Origin: Segatella baroniae B14
GTDB lineage: Bacteria; Bacteroidota; Bacteroidia; Bacteroidales; Bacteroidaceae
Assembly: GCF_022024235.1 (NCBI RefSeq)
Contig: NZ_CP091800.1
Coordinates: forward strand, 901,001-965,000
Direction: 5' to 3'
DNA: 64,000 nt
Positions 27,067 to 36,068 of this stretch are shown piece by piece. Below the pieces are notes generated by a model, which worked only from the letters and a program-made list of their open reading frames with translations, made no database searches and was not told where the DNA came from. Each line of letters starts with the position of its first letter. The stretch's first letter is position 1. The position numbers and the translations under genes were made by a program.

Positions 27067-27118
27067 ACAGTAATGCTTTAGAATGCTAAAGCAAAACTGT
27101 AAACACAAAACAAAGGTA
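27067..27118 (-). promoter_or_regulatory. -7 element plus interrupted palindrome at the kinase-lrgAB promoter
   Basis: TACCTTTG (27118-27111) fits the -7 consensus on the minus strand. Directly downstream, 27067-27100 reads ACAGT-aa-TGCTTTAG-aatg-CTAAAGCA-aa-ACTGT, a two-part dyad placed over the likely transcription start. It may be an operator or a 5' hairpin. Confidence 0.5.
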
Positions 27119-27218
27119 CATATTTTATACGATGCAGCCGAAGGCTTACATCATAATATAGTTTTTCTACCGGTATACATGATATGTATCAATAACACAC
27201 ATCAATTCTTCTGGTATA

Positions 27219-28319
27219 TTACTTCAAAGCGATATTATAATTATAATACTGCGTATCGCCTGTAATATCCTTCACTACTTTGATAAATGGAGGGAAATTA
27301 ACGCACTCCTGTGCAGCGACACCCTTGGTTTCGAGTATCATCAGATTATTTACAGGAGCAACGAATCGGTCGAGTTCAAAGTATTGTCCTTTCCATACAA
27401 AGCTACTACGCATCTTATGAATCGTCTGACGATAAGGATCAGCCTGTTGCAACAAACTCTCATAAAGATTATTACCAATTTGTCGCTCCGTTTCGATCTG
27501 CGAAGTAGCTGATATTTTTTTCTTCGTGGTAAGTACATTCACGACTTTGCCACCCTGCCAGCTACGTTTACGCATACGTACCTCACTGCCTGGCTCAGTT
27601 ACAAGATAGGTTTGTACGATTTCGCTATCGATACTCTCTGGCATTTCACCTGTAAGTTCCACGATATATTTACGCTCTTCCTCGATAGGTTGTGGCAAAC
27701 CGAGCACTCCTGAAATCTCCTTGATAACACGACGTAACTTAGTATCGAAATCATCGTGATTATTAATCACGCGATGATGTGGATGTGAACTCCACGCAGT
27801 AATCACTTTTTTGTCAAGCATACGAGCGATAGCCAAACCAGCTTCATCATTTTTCTCTACACGAGAAGAGTTGTTGGCTGTCGTATAATACTGTTCTGCA
27901 CCATCAGCAGCACTAACCAAGTGGAGTACCGCATCATAGCGCTCATCACGAAGTTGAGCTGTTGTCGTACCTAAATCGTCCATAAGTTGTGCCCAAAGGC
28001 TTGGATCCATATAAGCCGAAATATCGAGTGCACCACGGTCGCAGATAATAATACTCTTATCACCATAAGCCTCAGCCATTTTCATAAACTTATCTTCAAG
28101 AGACAACTGCATCTCCATAGTAGCCTTCTCACCCTCATAGAAGAACTCCTTGTTGGTAGTAAGGTAATCCATACCACTCTGGGTAAAAATAGTAGGCACT
28201 TCGGGTATAGTAAACACCTTCCAGCCTAAATTAGAAAAGTGCTCAATAACTTTAACCAATGCTGTAGTCTTACCAGCACATGGACCTCCAGTAAGAACGA
28301 TTTTCTTTATCTTCTCCAT
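27219..28319 (-). CDS. AAA-type ATPase fused to a CYTH-like (triphosphate tunnel) domain
   Basis: This 366-residue soluble protein has two parts. Residues 1-205 are a P-loop NTPase of the AAA_28 kind: Walker A GGPCAGKTT (11-19), SIIICDRGALDIS as the Walker B-like strand, and TAWSSHPHHRVINN. Residues about 210-366 look like a CYTH/triphosphate-tunnel domain: EEERKYIVEL corresponds to the metal-binding ExExK signature, followed by basic strands (VRMRKRSWQGGK; VLTTKKKIS). CYTH enzymes hydrolyse inorganic triphosphate or bind nucleotides. The combination suggests a nucleotide or RNA end-related role; the substrate is unknown. It is divergent from a small gene with back-to-back promoters. Confidence 0.75.
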   Translation of the reverse strand: MEKIKKIVLTGGPCAGKTTALVKVIEHFSNLGWKVFTIPEVPTIFTQSGMDYLTTNKEFFYEGEKATMEMQLSLEDKFMKMAEAYGDKSIIICDRGALDISAYMDPSLWAQLMDDLGTTTAQLRDERYDAVLHLVSAADGAEQYYTTANNSSRVEKNDEAGLAIARMLDKKVITAWSSHPHHRVINNHDDFDTKLRRVIKEISGVLGLPQPIEEERKYIVELTGEMPESIDSEIVQTYLVTEPGSEVRMRKRSWQGGKVVNVLTTKKKISATSQIETERQIGNNLYESLLQQADPYRQTIHKMRSSFVWKGQYFELDRFVAPVNNLMILETKGVAAQECVNFPPFIKVVKDITGDTQYYNYNIALK

Positions 28320-28341
28320 AACATGAAAAAAAATTGCTCGG

Positions 28342-28349
28342 CAAAGTTA
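28342..28349 (-). promoter_or_regulatory. -7 element of the AAA-CYTH gene (TAACTTTG)
   Basis: TAACTTTG on the minus strand, 23 nt upstream of the start; the leader would be very short. The -33 is unclear. Confidence 0.5.
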
Positions 28350-28434
28350 GTAAAAAAGGTTGTAACTAAAGACAGATTTGAGAGAATTCAAGCAATTCTG
28401 TATATAATTGTACTGCTTTTCTGGCAACTTTTAG

Positions 28435-28442
28435 TAACTTTG
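28435..28442 (+). promoter_or_regulatory. -7 element of the small gene (TAACTTTG)
   Basis: The same octamer on the plus strand lies 20 bp before the start at 28462. Confidence 0.5.
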
Positions 28443-28461
28443 CTTTCTAAATTGAAAAAAT

Positions 28462-28707
28462 ATGATAAGTAAAGACGGAATAGAAGCTGCATACTGCTTC
28501 ATTCACCAGAAATATAGAGTGTATGCTCACTCTAACAGTGAAACTCAAAAGGATGAAATCGAATACGCTATCAGCAGTTTTGTTGAACAGATGAATCCTG
28601 AACTTTATGCAAAACTGAGTCAAGGTAATCGCGACTTCCTGCTCTCACATGCCACTTTCGCTGCAGATATGGAGCGAGCTGAAGCGATGCTCGAAACATT
28701 ATTATAG
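28462..28707 (+). CDS. Small conserved-looking protein of unknown function
   Basis: This 81-residue soluble protein is mostly helical: AAYCFIHQKYRVY, then EIEYAISSFVEQMNPELYAKL, then HATFAADMERAEAMLETLL. It has a good -7 element and balanced amino-acid use, so it is probably real. I do not recognise a named family. It sits between the AAA-CYTH gene (divergent) and the SusC-type gene, which has its own promoter. Confidence 0.6.
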   Translation: MISKDGIEAAYCFIHQKYRVYAHSNSETQKDEIEYAISSFVEQMNPELYAKLSQGNRDFLLSHATFAADMERAEAMLETLL

Positions 28708-28805
28708 CACCCAACTGGATAATATATAGTTCTCACAGAGAACGCTATGATGCAATAGTTCGTTTTTTTAGAAGACATGATATAAAAATAATACGATATT
28801 TTTAT

Positions 28806-28813
28806 TATATTTG
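28806..28813 (+). promoter_or_regulatory. -7 element of the susCD operon (TATATTTG)
   Basis: TATATTTG lies 37 bp before the SusC-type start at 28851; the -33 is A-rich without a clear TTG. Confidence 0.5.
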
Positions 28814-28850
28814 TAGCATGTAACCAAAACATTCAACCAAAAATAAAGAT

Positions 28851-31562
28851 ATGAAGCACATTCGCTATACTCAAACATCGCTTCTCGTCTTGGCGCTTAC
28901 AGCTTTAGCTACACCTGCAAAAGCTCAATATAAAAAGATTATGCCCATAGACAGTGTCGCTCCAAAACATCAGATTGGTTCGGTAGATGTTATTGACGAA
29001 AAACGCATGAATAAAGGTTTGGTAACCAATACCTTACAAGCCATCAGCGGTCAGGCTGCCGGACTTAATGTGCAGACGGGTGCCGACCGTATGGCCATTC
29101 TAAACAGTGTGCGAGTACGTGGTACCACATCCCTGACTGGCGGCAATGCCCCACTGATCATCATCGATGGCGTATATAGCGATATCTCAGCACTCAATAT
29201 ACTCTATCCTGCAGATATAGAGAGCTTCAGTATTCTCAAGAATGCGGCAGAGACAGCTCCATATGGAGCACGTGGTGCTTCTGGTGTCATCGTGGTGACT
29301 ACCAAAAAGGGACAGAGTAAGCAGTTTCATATCTCATATGATGGTAATATCGGTATTGAATCGGTCAGCGATAATATCAACATGCTCGATGCCTCGTCGT
29401 ATGTGGCCACAGCACAAGCACTTGGTAAGGATTATGTAGACGGAGGATATAATACCAACTTCAGCGATGTTCTGACACGTACCGGTTTCGTACAAAACCA
29501 TCATATCGCCTTCAGTGGAGGTAGCGATACTCAAAATTATCGTGCCTCACTGGCCTTAATGCAGGAAAATACCGTCATTAAGAATAATGGTTACAAGAAC
29601 TTTGTAGCTAAAATAGATGTAAAACAGAAAGCGTTCGACGATTTGCTTACTATCGATTTGGGGGTAACAGGCAGTACACAAAAGAATAATGAGATAGACG
29701 ATATACAGAAACTCTTTTACTCTGCTGCCGCACAAAATCCTACCTATCCTGCTGCCATGAACGCATCAGGTGGATGGGATCGCAATACCAATGCTTCACA
29801 GATCAATAATCCACTGGCAACCCTCTATCGAGAAAACAAAGACAAGATCATGAACTTCAATACCCATATGAAGTTCACTTTCCAACTTACACCGAGCCTC
29901 ACCGCTACCCTTTTCGGTTCTTATTCGTATACCTCTGACGAGAACGATAACTTTAAGCCGACATGGGTATGGGCTCAGGGACAAGCTTCACGCTACGAAA
30001 GCAAACGGGAAGACTGGTTGGGTCATGTCATGCTCGACTATCAACATACCTGGGGCAAGCATCATCTCGAAGCCAAAGCCATGGCTGAATATCAAAGCAG
30101 CAATACCAATGGATTTGGTACACTGGTCAAAGGATTCGCCAATAACGTAGTTAGCTTTTACGATCTGCAAGCAGGTTATCTTATGCCGTTCGGAGGAACC
30201 ACTGCCGACTATATAAACACGAGTCTGATGTCATTTCTGGGACAGGTAGACTATCGCCTAATGGATCGCTATACCCTATCGGTCAATGCGCGTGCCGATG
30301 GTTCAAGTCTCTTTGCCGACGGAAATAAGTGGGCCGTATTCCCTTCTGTATCGATAGTCTGGAATATGAAGCAGGAAAACTTCATGAAGCATATCGACTG
30401 GCTATCCCAACTCGATGTAAGGGCCGGTTATGGTATATCGGGTAATCTCGGTGGTGTTGAGGCTTATAATTCTCTCTCACTGCTTAATCCGTCTGGCCTG
30501 ATTCCGTGGAAAGGAAGTATGGTTACCACCTATAATATTACTAATAATGCCAACCCTAACCTGAAATGGGAAAGTCGTGGTACTTTTAATATAGGTGCAG
30601 ACATGGCACTGTGGAATAATAAGCTGGTACTCAAAGCTGAATATTACTACAGTAAGACTTGGGATATGCTTTATCTTTACGATGTGCCAGTACCACCATA
30701 TCCTTTTAATAAGATGCTCGCCAATCTGGGTACCATGAGTAACCAAGGTTTGGAATTTGGTATCGGTTATACTCCGATACACAAGAAGGATATGGAACTC
30801 AATATCAACGTAAATATGGCATGGCAGAAGAATAAACTGTTATCGCTCAGTGGCGATTACGATGGTAACCACTTCACGGCGCCCGATCGTACGAGTATCG
30901 GTCAACTGAATGGTGCAGGATTCCATGGAGGCAATAACAATATCGTATACCAGATAGTTGGTCAACCACTAGGAGTATTCTATCTGCCCCACTGTGAAGG
31001 TTTACAAACCAATGCCGATGGTACCACCAGCTATAAGATAGCTGATTTGAACCATGATGACAAAGTAGACATCAGTGATGGCGAAGACCGATACATTGCC
31101 GGACAGGCTACACCGAAATGGACGCTGGGTAGCAATATTAGCTTCAGATATAAGCAGTGGGATATCGCTTTACAAATGAATGGAGCCTTCGGACATAAAA
31201 TCTATAATGGTACGAGTTTAACTTATATGAATATGTCTTCATTCCCAGACTATAATGTGATGCACGATGCTCCGCTTTATCGTATACAAGACCAGACAGC
31301 TACTGACTATTGGCTCGAAAGTGGCGACTATCTTAACTTTGAACATCTCACTATCGGCTGGAATGTACCTGTTAACCAAAACCGCTTTATCAGCAGCATT
31401 CGTGTTGCCCTTAGCATTAATAACTTGGGTACAATAAGCAGCTATAGCGGGCTTACTCCAATGATTAACTCATTTGCCGTAAACAATACACTTGGTATCG
31501 ATGACAAACGCTCATATCCACCTTACCGCTCATATAGTGTATCATTCGCCATACAATTCTAA
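28851..31562 (+). CDS. SusC/RagA-type TonB-dependent transporter without carboxypeptidase-like domain
   Basis: This 903-residue outer-membrane protein has a signal peptide (LVLALTALATPAKA-QYK). The plug domain is clear: LQAISGQAAGLNVQTGADRM, SVRVRGTTSLTGGNAPLIII, DGVYSDISAL and YGARGASGVIVVTTKKG. The barrel ends in VSFAIQF with a C-terminal Phe. The usual N-terminal carboxypeptidase-regulatory-like domain (about 90 residues, present in the 38108 copy) is missing, so the protein is shorter than the usual 1000 or more. It forms a pair with the SusD-type lipoprotein 7 bp downstream and imports an unknown glycan or peptide. No glycosidase lies directly beside the pair. Confidence 0.92.
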   Translation: MKHIRYTQTSLLVLALTALATPAKAQYKKIMPIDSVAPKHQIGSVDVIDEKRMNKGLVTNTLQAISGQAAGLNVQTGADRMAILNSVRVRGTTSLTGGNAPLIIIDGVYSDISALNILYPADIESFSILKNAAETAPYGARGASGVIVVTTKKGQSKQFHISYDGNIGIESVSDNINMLDASSYVATAQALGKDYVDGGYNTNFSDVLTRTGFVQNHHIAFSGGSDTQNYRASLALMQENTVIKNNGYKNFVAKIDVKQKAFDDLLTIDLGVTGSTQKNNEIDDIQKLFYSAAAQNPTYPAAMNASGGWDRNTNASQINNPLATLYRENKDKIMNFNTHMKFTFQLTPSLTATLFGSYSYTSDENDNFKPTWVWAQGQASRYESKREDWLGHVMLDYQHTWGKHHLEAKAMAEYQSSNTNGFGTLVKGFANNVVSFYDLQAGYLMPFGGTTADYINTSLMSFLGQVDYRLMDRYTLSVNARADGSSLFADGNKWAVFPSVSIVWNMKQENFMKHIDWLSQLDVRAGYGISGNLGGVEAYNSLSLLNPSGLIPWKGSMVTTYNITNNANPNLKWESRGTFNIGADMALWNNKLVLKAEYYYSKTWDMLYLYDVPVPPYPFNKMLANLGTMSNQGLEFGIGYTPIHKKDMELNINVNMAWQKNKLLSLSGDYDGNHFTAPDRTSIGQLNGAGFHGGNNNIVYQIVGQPLGVFYLPHCEGLQTNADGTTSYKIADLNHDDKVDISDGEDRYIAGQATPKWTLGSNISFRYKQWDIALQMNGAFGHKIYNGTSLTYMNMSSFPDYNVMHDAPLYRIQDQTATDYWLESGDYLNFEHLTIGWNVPVNQNRFISSIRVALSINNLGTISSYSGLTPMINSFAVNNTLGIDDKRSYPPYRSYSVSFAIQF

Positions 31563-31569
31563 TATTCAG

Positions 31570-33192
31570 ATGATTATGAAAAAATATATCGCATTTATAG
31601 CCATTGCTCTTCTTACAACCTCTTGCCTGAAAGAGTATCCTAAAGGACAACTCACGGAAGACGAGGCCTACCAGTCTGCTGCCGATATTGAACGCAACTG
31701 TGTAGGCGATCTGTATAACTATATCGGATCAGGAAATGTCAGTGAAGGACTAATGGGAACCGAACGAGGAGTATACGACTTTAATTCGCTTACCACAGAC
31801 GAACAGATGATACCCGTAAGAGGCGGTGACTGGGAAGACGGCGGATTCTGGAACCGTCTCTATAACCATACCTGGAAACCGACTGAGACTGAACTCAACG
31901 ATACTTGGAATTATCTATATAAGGTAATCGGACTGGCTAACCGTTCGCTCAATATCATCGAGAAACATCGTAGCACACTCACCGATGCACAGTATCAGGC
32001 TTACACCGCCGAGGTGAAAAGTATAAGGGCCATGTTTTATTTCTACACGATGGATCTCTTTGGACGCATCACGATGGATGACGACCTTATACTTCTCGAC
32101 CGTAGTAAAGCCTACCAACGTATCATCGCCGATTTACAGGCATCACTGCCTTATTTATCAGCAGAAGCCAGTAACCATGAAGGCGAAATGTATGGCCGGG
32201 TAACCAAGGGAGTAGTATATTTCCTGTTGGCTAAATTGGCACTCAATGCAGAAATATATATGGACGATAACTGGACCGACGGTAACCACCTTGACGGCAA
32301 AGAAATAACGATACAGGTAGGCGAAAAGAAGTTAAATGCCTGGGAAGCCACAATAGCTTATTGCGACTCACTCGAAACAAGACAACCTTATTATCAGCTA
32401 GAATCAGATTATCAAACAAATTTTAGCGTATACAATGAGAATTCTAAGGAGAACATATTCACCATCCCGATGAATAACTATCAGAACACCAACCGATTCA
32501 AGTATATCTTCCGCTCTATACATTATGCCCACGCATCTGCTATTGGTATGGATGCAGAAAACGGCACATGTGCAACGATCAGTACAATGAAGGCTTATGG
32601 CATAACCGAGGACGACCCTAACCATCGCACGACAACACCTGATAACCGGCTTGCCATCAATTTCTTTATCGATACCGTTTATGATCGTGGCAATCTGGTA
32701 AACGATGGCTACGGACATGCCTTGGTATACCATCCGATGGAAGTAACAGAAGACCTTACCGGAAGTGTATACGAAAAGATCGCTGGTGCTCGTATGCGTA
32801 AATATGAAATAGATTATACTGCACTCGATGACCATAAAGTACAAAACAATGATATCGTTTTATATCGCCTGGCTGATGCCATACTGATGAAAGCGGAAGC
32901 ATTAGTACGAAACGGACAAAACGGTGACAACGAACTGAACAGAATACGCGATCGCGTAGGTATGCCTCATATCGCTGCTACACTTGACAATATACTTAAC
33001 GAACGACTGCTTGAGCTGATGTGGGAAGGTTGGCGCCGTAATGATTTGATACGATTTGGCAAATATACCAGCCACTATAATGACCGAATCAATGCTATTG
33101 ACGATACAACAGGCTTTACCACAGTGTTCCCTATTCCGTATGATGTATTGCAATTGCATAAAGGATGGACACAAAACTATGGTTATAAGTAG
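31570..33192 (+). CDS. SusD/RagB-type glycan-binding lipoprotein
   Basis: I start this at the ATG at 31570 (or 31576), just after the SusC stop; the frame is open further upstream inside susC, but only these starts place the signal peptide (IAFIAIALLTTSC, lipobox TTSC) at the N-terminus. The product is about 540 residues. SusD features include the TPR-like helices (SIRAMFYFYTMDLFGRI), the central loop with long inserts, and the C-terminal LNRIRDRVGMP...ERLLELMWEGWRRNDLIRFG signature split over about 40 residues. It caps the SusC transporter on the cell surface and binds its ligand. Confidence 0.92.
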   Translation: MIMKKYIAFIAIALLTTSCLKEYPKGQLTEDEAYQSAADIERNCVGDLYNYIGSGNVSEGLMGTERGVYDFNSLTTDEQMIPVRGGDWEDGGFWNRLYNHTWKPTETELNDTWNYLYKVIGLANRSLNIIEKHRSTLTDAQYQAYTAEVKSIRAMFYFYTMDLFGRITMDDDLILLDRSKAYQRIIADLQASLPYLSAEASNHEGEMYGRVTKGVVYFLLAKLALNAEIYMDDNWTDGNHLDGKEITIQVGEKKLNAWEATIAYCDSLETRQPYYQLESDYQTNFSVYNENSKENIFTIPMNNYQNTNRFKYIFRSIHYAHASAIGMDAENGTCATISTMKAYGITEDDPNHRTTTPDNRLAINFFIDTVYDRGNLVNDGYGHALVYHPMEVTEDLTGSVYEKIAGARMRKYEIDYTALDDHKVQNNDIVLYRLADAILMKAEALVRNGQNGDNELNRIRDRVGMPHIAATLDNILNERLLELMWEGWRRNDLIRFGKYTSHYNDRINAIDDTTGFTTVFPIPYDVLQLHKGWTQNYGYK

Positions 33193-33230
33193 TTTTTTTA
33201 TAGGTTTTAATAAAAAAAGTATAATAAAAA

Positions 33231-33261
33231 TTTGGCATTTCGCAATTTTTTATTACCTTTG
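33231..33261 (+). promoter_or_regulatory. Promoter of the tRNA-Tyr pair
   Basis: TTTG (33231-33234), a 19-nt spacer and TACCTTTG (33254-33261) give a near-consensus promoter 20 bp before the first tRNA. Confidence 0.7.
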
Positions 33262-33281
33262 CACTCGCTTTTAAGGCACGG

Positions 33282-33363
33282 GGGTAGTTTCCAGAGTGGC
33301 CAAATGGGGCAGACTGTAAATCTGCTGCTTCTAGCTTCGGTGGTTCGAATCCATCACTACCCA
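33282..33363 (+). tRNA. tRNA-Tyr (GTA), first copy
   Basis: An 82-nt class II tRNA with a long variable arm. The 7-bp acceptor stem GGGTAGT pairs with ACTACCC. The anticodon GTA (33316-33318) sits in CTGTAAA, and the T-loop is GGTTCGAATCC. The CCA end is not encoded. Confidence 0.95.
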
Positions 33364-33413
33364 CGTTTTACGTGGTGATTGTCATGAATTACTTCTTTCC
33401 TTTTAAGCATTTT

Positions 33414-33495
33414 GGGTAGTTTCCAGAGTGGCCAAATGGGGCAGACTGTAAATCTGCTGCTTCTAGCTTCGGTGGTTCGAATCCATCACTACCCA
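33414..33495 (+). tRNA. tRNA-Tyr (GTA), second identical copy
   Basis: All 82 nt are identical to the copy at 33282-33363. The two are 50 bp apart and share one promoter and one terminator. Confidence 0.95.
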
Positions 33496-33497
33496 CG

Positions 33498-33535
33498 AAA
33501 AAGGATGTAAATCATAATGGTTTACATCCTTTTTT
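33498..33535 (+). terminator. Terminator of the tRNA-Tyr pair
   Basis: AAAAAGGATGTAAA and TTTACATCCTTTTT form a 14-bp perfect stem with a 9-nt loop and a trailing T-tract. Confidence 0.85.
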
Positions 33536-33620
33536 CTTTTTCTGCCTTCATAAGAGGGCTTCGCAAACTCTTTTTGCTTCACCCTCCTCGCCGATTTGCT
33601 GCCGCCATGTATATTTATAA

Positions 33621-34355
33621 TTATGGCTTGATGTAACGCGCCAAACCGTAAATGTAACGACGAAAACCAGGGCGATAGTTGAGTACACTATCGAACCATC
33701 CAAGATGTTTAGCTACAATTCTTACAACAATACCTACATAAACCATGGCAAAAAGCGTACCCACACCCGTTATATGCCACTGCCATGTACCAAAGAATAT
33801 GTAACTGAATACTACAGCCAGAACCACCAAAGTAACATCGACCATTATCTTCACCTTAGGAAACTCAACACCAGTAACGCGACTAATTGCAATCGGCATA
33901 CCCTCACCCGGCATCGTGACACTACCACATTGTACTTCCAACGCAATACCTAAACCTAAAATGGTACAGCCAACCCACTCTGCCAGCAATTTACTCCATA
34001 AGACAGTAGGAACAAGCCACGAAGTAAGCAGCATATTTACATCTATCAGCGAACCAAAGAAAGCACCGATAACAAGTTGAAACAATTGTACCCACTCAAA
34101 CTGCTTACGAAGTATTATCATCTGTACAAGTACAAAAATGAAATTAGCCATAATAGTATAAATACCTATACTCCATTGGGGAACGGAAATACCTTGTGAT
34201 CCAGCCTGCTGAAAAACGTAAGGAAGCGTAGAAATAACACTTGACCCTGCAGCGGAGCGCACACATACAGCTACCCCTAAAGTCATTACATACAAAGAAA
34301 AAAGCAGCAACACATGCTGCCATACAAATCCTAATACCTTGTCTTTTAATACCAT
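33621..34355 (-). CDS. YczE/DUF6198-type integral membrane protein
   Basis: This is a 244-residue protein started at the internal ATG at 34355 (MVLKDK). The longer start at 34367 would leave almost no leader after the -7 element at 34376-34383. About six transmembrane helices are seen (LLLFSLYVMTLGVAVCV; WSIGIYTIMANFIFVLVQMI; VGCTILGLGIALEVQ; VDVTLVVLAVVFSYIFF). The motif CGSVTMPGEGMPIAISRVTG is characteristic of the YitT/YczE-like group. Function in this family is not established; some members are linked to transport or secondary metabolism. Confidence 0.72.
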   Translation of the reverse strand: MVLKDKVLGFVWQHVLLLFSLYVMTLGVAVCVRSAAGSSVISTLPYVFQQAGSQGISVPQWSIGIYTIMANFIFVLVQMIILRKQFEWVQLFQLVIGAFFGSLIDVNMLLTSWLVPTVLWSKLLAEWVGCTILGLGIALEVQCGSVTMPGEGMPIAISRVTGVEFPKVKIMVDVTLVVLAVVFSYIFFGTWQWHITGVGTLFAMVYVGIVVRIVAKHLGWFDSVLNYRPGFRRYIYGLARYIKP

Positions 34356-34375
34356 AATATGTTCCATTTCCCATG

Positions 34376-34407
34376 CAAAGTTACAAAAAAAGTTAGATTT
34401 GCTGCAA
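34376..34407 (-). promoter_or_regulatory. Promoter of the YczE-type gene
   Basis: TTG (34407-34405), a 21-nt spacer and TAACTTTG (34383-34376). It supports the shorter start at 34355. Confidence 0.55.
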
Positions 34408-34540
34408 TACCCATATCGAATATTTAAAAAGATACCCTCGACGCATCATTGTATGACATCGAGGGTATCACTACGTTCCATATAAGTACCTTGGAACTTC
34501 AAACACGAAAATGAAATATCTATTTATACGAAGTTAAGAC

Positions 34541-34963
34541 TCATCTTCTTAAGAAATGACTGTTCTTCAGCTCAGCATATCCATCTGTAGACCAAAGAGC
34601 GAGGAAGATAAGTACTGGCTGGAAAAAGAGTCTTATCAATCGAGCGGAATCCGTATTTAATCCGAATGCATCGATATGATTAAAATACTGATTCAGATTA
34701 CCTGGGAAGATTGCGATATAAAACAAGGCCAGCAAAATACCTACTGTTCCTTTGTGCTTATAAAGGAAAAGCATACCTAAACCAAGTATCATCTCTACTA
34801 CCCCTGATGCCAATACAACAAAATCAGTAAATTCCGGTGAAAACTGAATCCATGTTGGTACCTGGGCAACAAACTCCAAACGACTAAGTGTAAGATGCGA
34901 AAATCCTGCAAATGTCATAAATACCCCTAAAAGCAAGTGAAAAAAAGTTTTGATGTAATTCAT
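34541..34963 (-). CDS. DoxX-like membrane protein
   Basis: This 140-residue protein has four transmembrane helices (FFHLLLGVFMTFAGFSHL; FTDFVVLASGVVEMILGLGM; GTVGILLALFYIAIFPGNLN; RLIRLFFQPVLIFLALW). The first helix with GVFMTFAGFSHL and the third-helix PGNLNQY pattern match the DoxX family. Members are integral membrane proteins linked to thiol redox in a few species; here nothing specifies the role. No promoter consensus is visible upstream. The gap 34964-35326 holds only an 8-bp inverted repeat (34992-34999 and 35049-35056). Confidence 0.72.
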   Translation of the reverse strand: MNYIKTFFHLLLGVFMTFAGFSHLTLSRLEFVAQVPTWIQFSPEFTDFVVLASGVVEMILGLGMLFLYKHKGTVGILLALFYIAIFPGNLNQYFNHIDAFGLNTDSARLIRLFFQPVLIFLALWSTDGYAELKNSHFLRR

Positions 34964-35326
34964 AATTCTTTCTTTTAATAATTGAACAGAAAAGTCGTAC
35001 TCTATTTTTTCTATTAAGATTTTACACTCCTTCCTTAGACTATCTTTCTACGACTTAATAATTTCACACATTTATTACACTAATATACACATATTACTAC
35101 ACATCGCAAGCGATAATGCACCCCTTTTAACTTTTTTTAAGAATCATCATTAACTTGCACTTAATTAAAGCTTTATACATAGATAACTTGATATAAAAAG
35201 TAAAAAAAATTACATTTCATTTGTAATATTAAAATAAAATAACTATTATTGGTAGCATCTATATAGCTAAAATATTAGATTGGTCTCATCTTTCCATTCT
35301 TTTGGGGCGGAAAAAGGTTTTAAGAT

Positions 35327-35422
35327 AAAAAGTAAAAAGCGGACTAGCTTTATGCTGTCCGCTCGTTACAATTAAAATACACGGTTAAACTTCTACTCTA
35401 CTGTAGAAGAAATGGCTGCATT
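35327..35422. repeat. Direct repeat copy A: duplicated SusD 3' end plus terminator
   Basis: These 96 bp match 36479-36575 at all but one position (one inserted T). On the minus strand they contain the last ten SusD codons (NAAISSTVE-stop) and the terminator hairpin GCGGAC/GTCCGC. The coding part here is a fragment with no gene attached. It also gives the toxin-antitoxin-like genes a terminator. Confidence 0.9.
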
Positions 35423-35581
35423 CAAGCAACCTGTATTTATGTGATTTTTTGTCATTTCTATGTATTAATGACCTTCAGAAATGATATAACATGCGTTTTG
35501 AGAGGGTATCATGACATATATTTATTACGTGTCAGTGCAATGTAAGTTGTGAGCCTTGTCAGCAATCTCTCTATTTCAAGT

Positions 35582-36068
35582 TTATCTGTTATTGTTTGCA
35601 TCTGAAGTAGATAAATCCATCAAATCAAAGTACATCAGTCTCGTATCTAACTCGACACGCTCGCCCTTCTTACCGCCAGTATAGATAAATTCCTGCTCTT
35701 CCGACGTGAACAGGAATACAAATCCATTCTTTTGATAGAAATCGAGGACATCTGGATCATTTACTGCATCGACAACGACAAACCGACATCCGGTTTTGTT
35801 GTCAGGAGACAAGAACCATTGCTTGATAAACAGAAGAACCTCGCTTCCTATACCTTTATGTGAATAGTCTTGGTTAACCGCCAACCGTCCGACCAGTACT
35901 CCCGGGTATCTGCGCATATGCTTGTGCGTCATATGCTTCATGTAGTCGCGCCTGCTACGAGGAAGGTCATAAACACGTATGCTGTCGTTTGATACCGTGA
36001 AAGCACAGACGATGATAGATGGATCATCCTCCAAGACAAAGCAAACAGTGCTCGTCAAGAAATCCCAT
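35582..36068 (-). pseudogene. GNAT toxin-like acetyltransferase with damaged 5' end
   Basis: The frame 35582-36058 (starting at a TTG) encodes 158 residues with a clear GNAT domain of the toxin-like kind: IIVCAFTVSNDSIRVYDLP, RRYPGVLVGRLAVNQDYSHK, GIGSEVLLFIKQWF, NKTGCRFVVVDAVNDPDVL and FYQKNGF. The expected N-terminal 30-40 residues are absent. An ATG at 36068 overlaps the antitoxin stop (TAATG), the normal coupling, but it reads MGFLDEHC and then runs out of frame into a stop after 14 codons. An out-of-frame deletion inside the 5' part explains both. A short active form from TTG cannot be excluded. Substrate would be charged tRNA if toxin-like. Confidence 0.65.

Noticed and set aside
33282..33495. 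Two 82-bp perfect repeats, at first sight CRISPR-like or a duplicated attachment site
   Set aside because: Both fold as complete class II tRNA-Tyr genes with anticodon GTA and share one promoter and one terminator. Only two copies exist.
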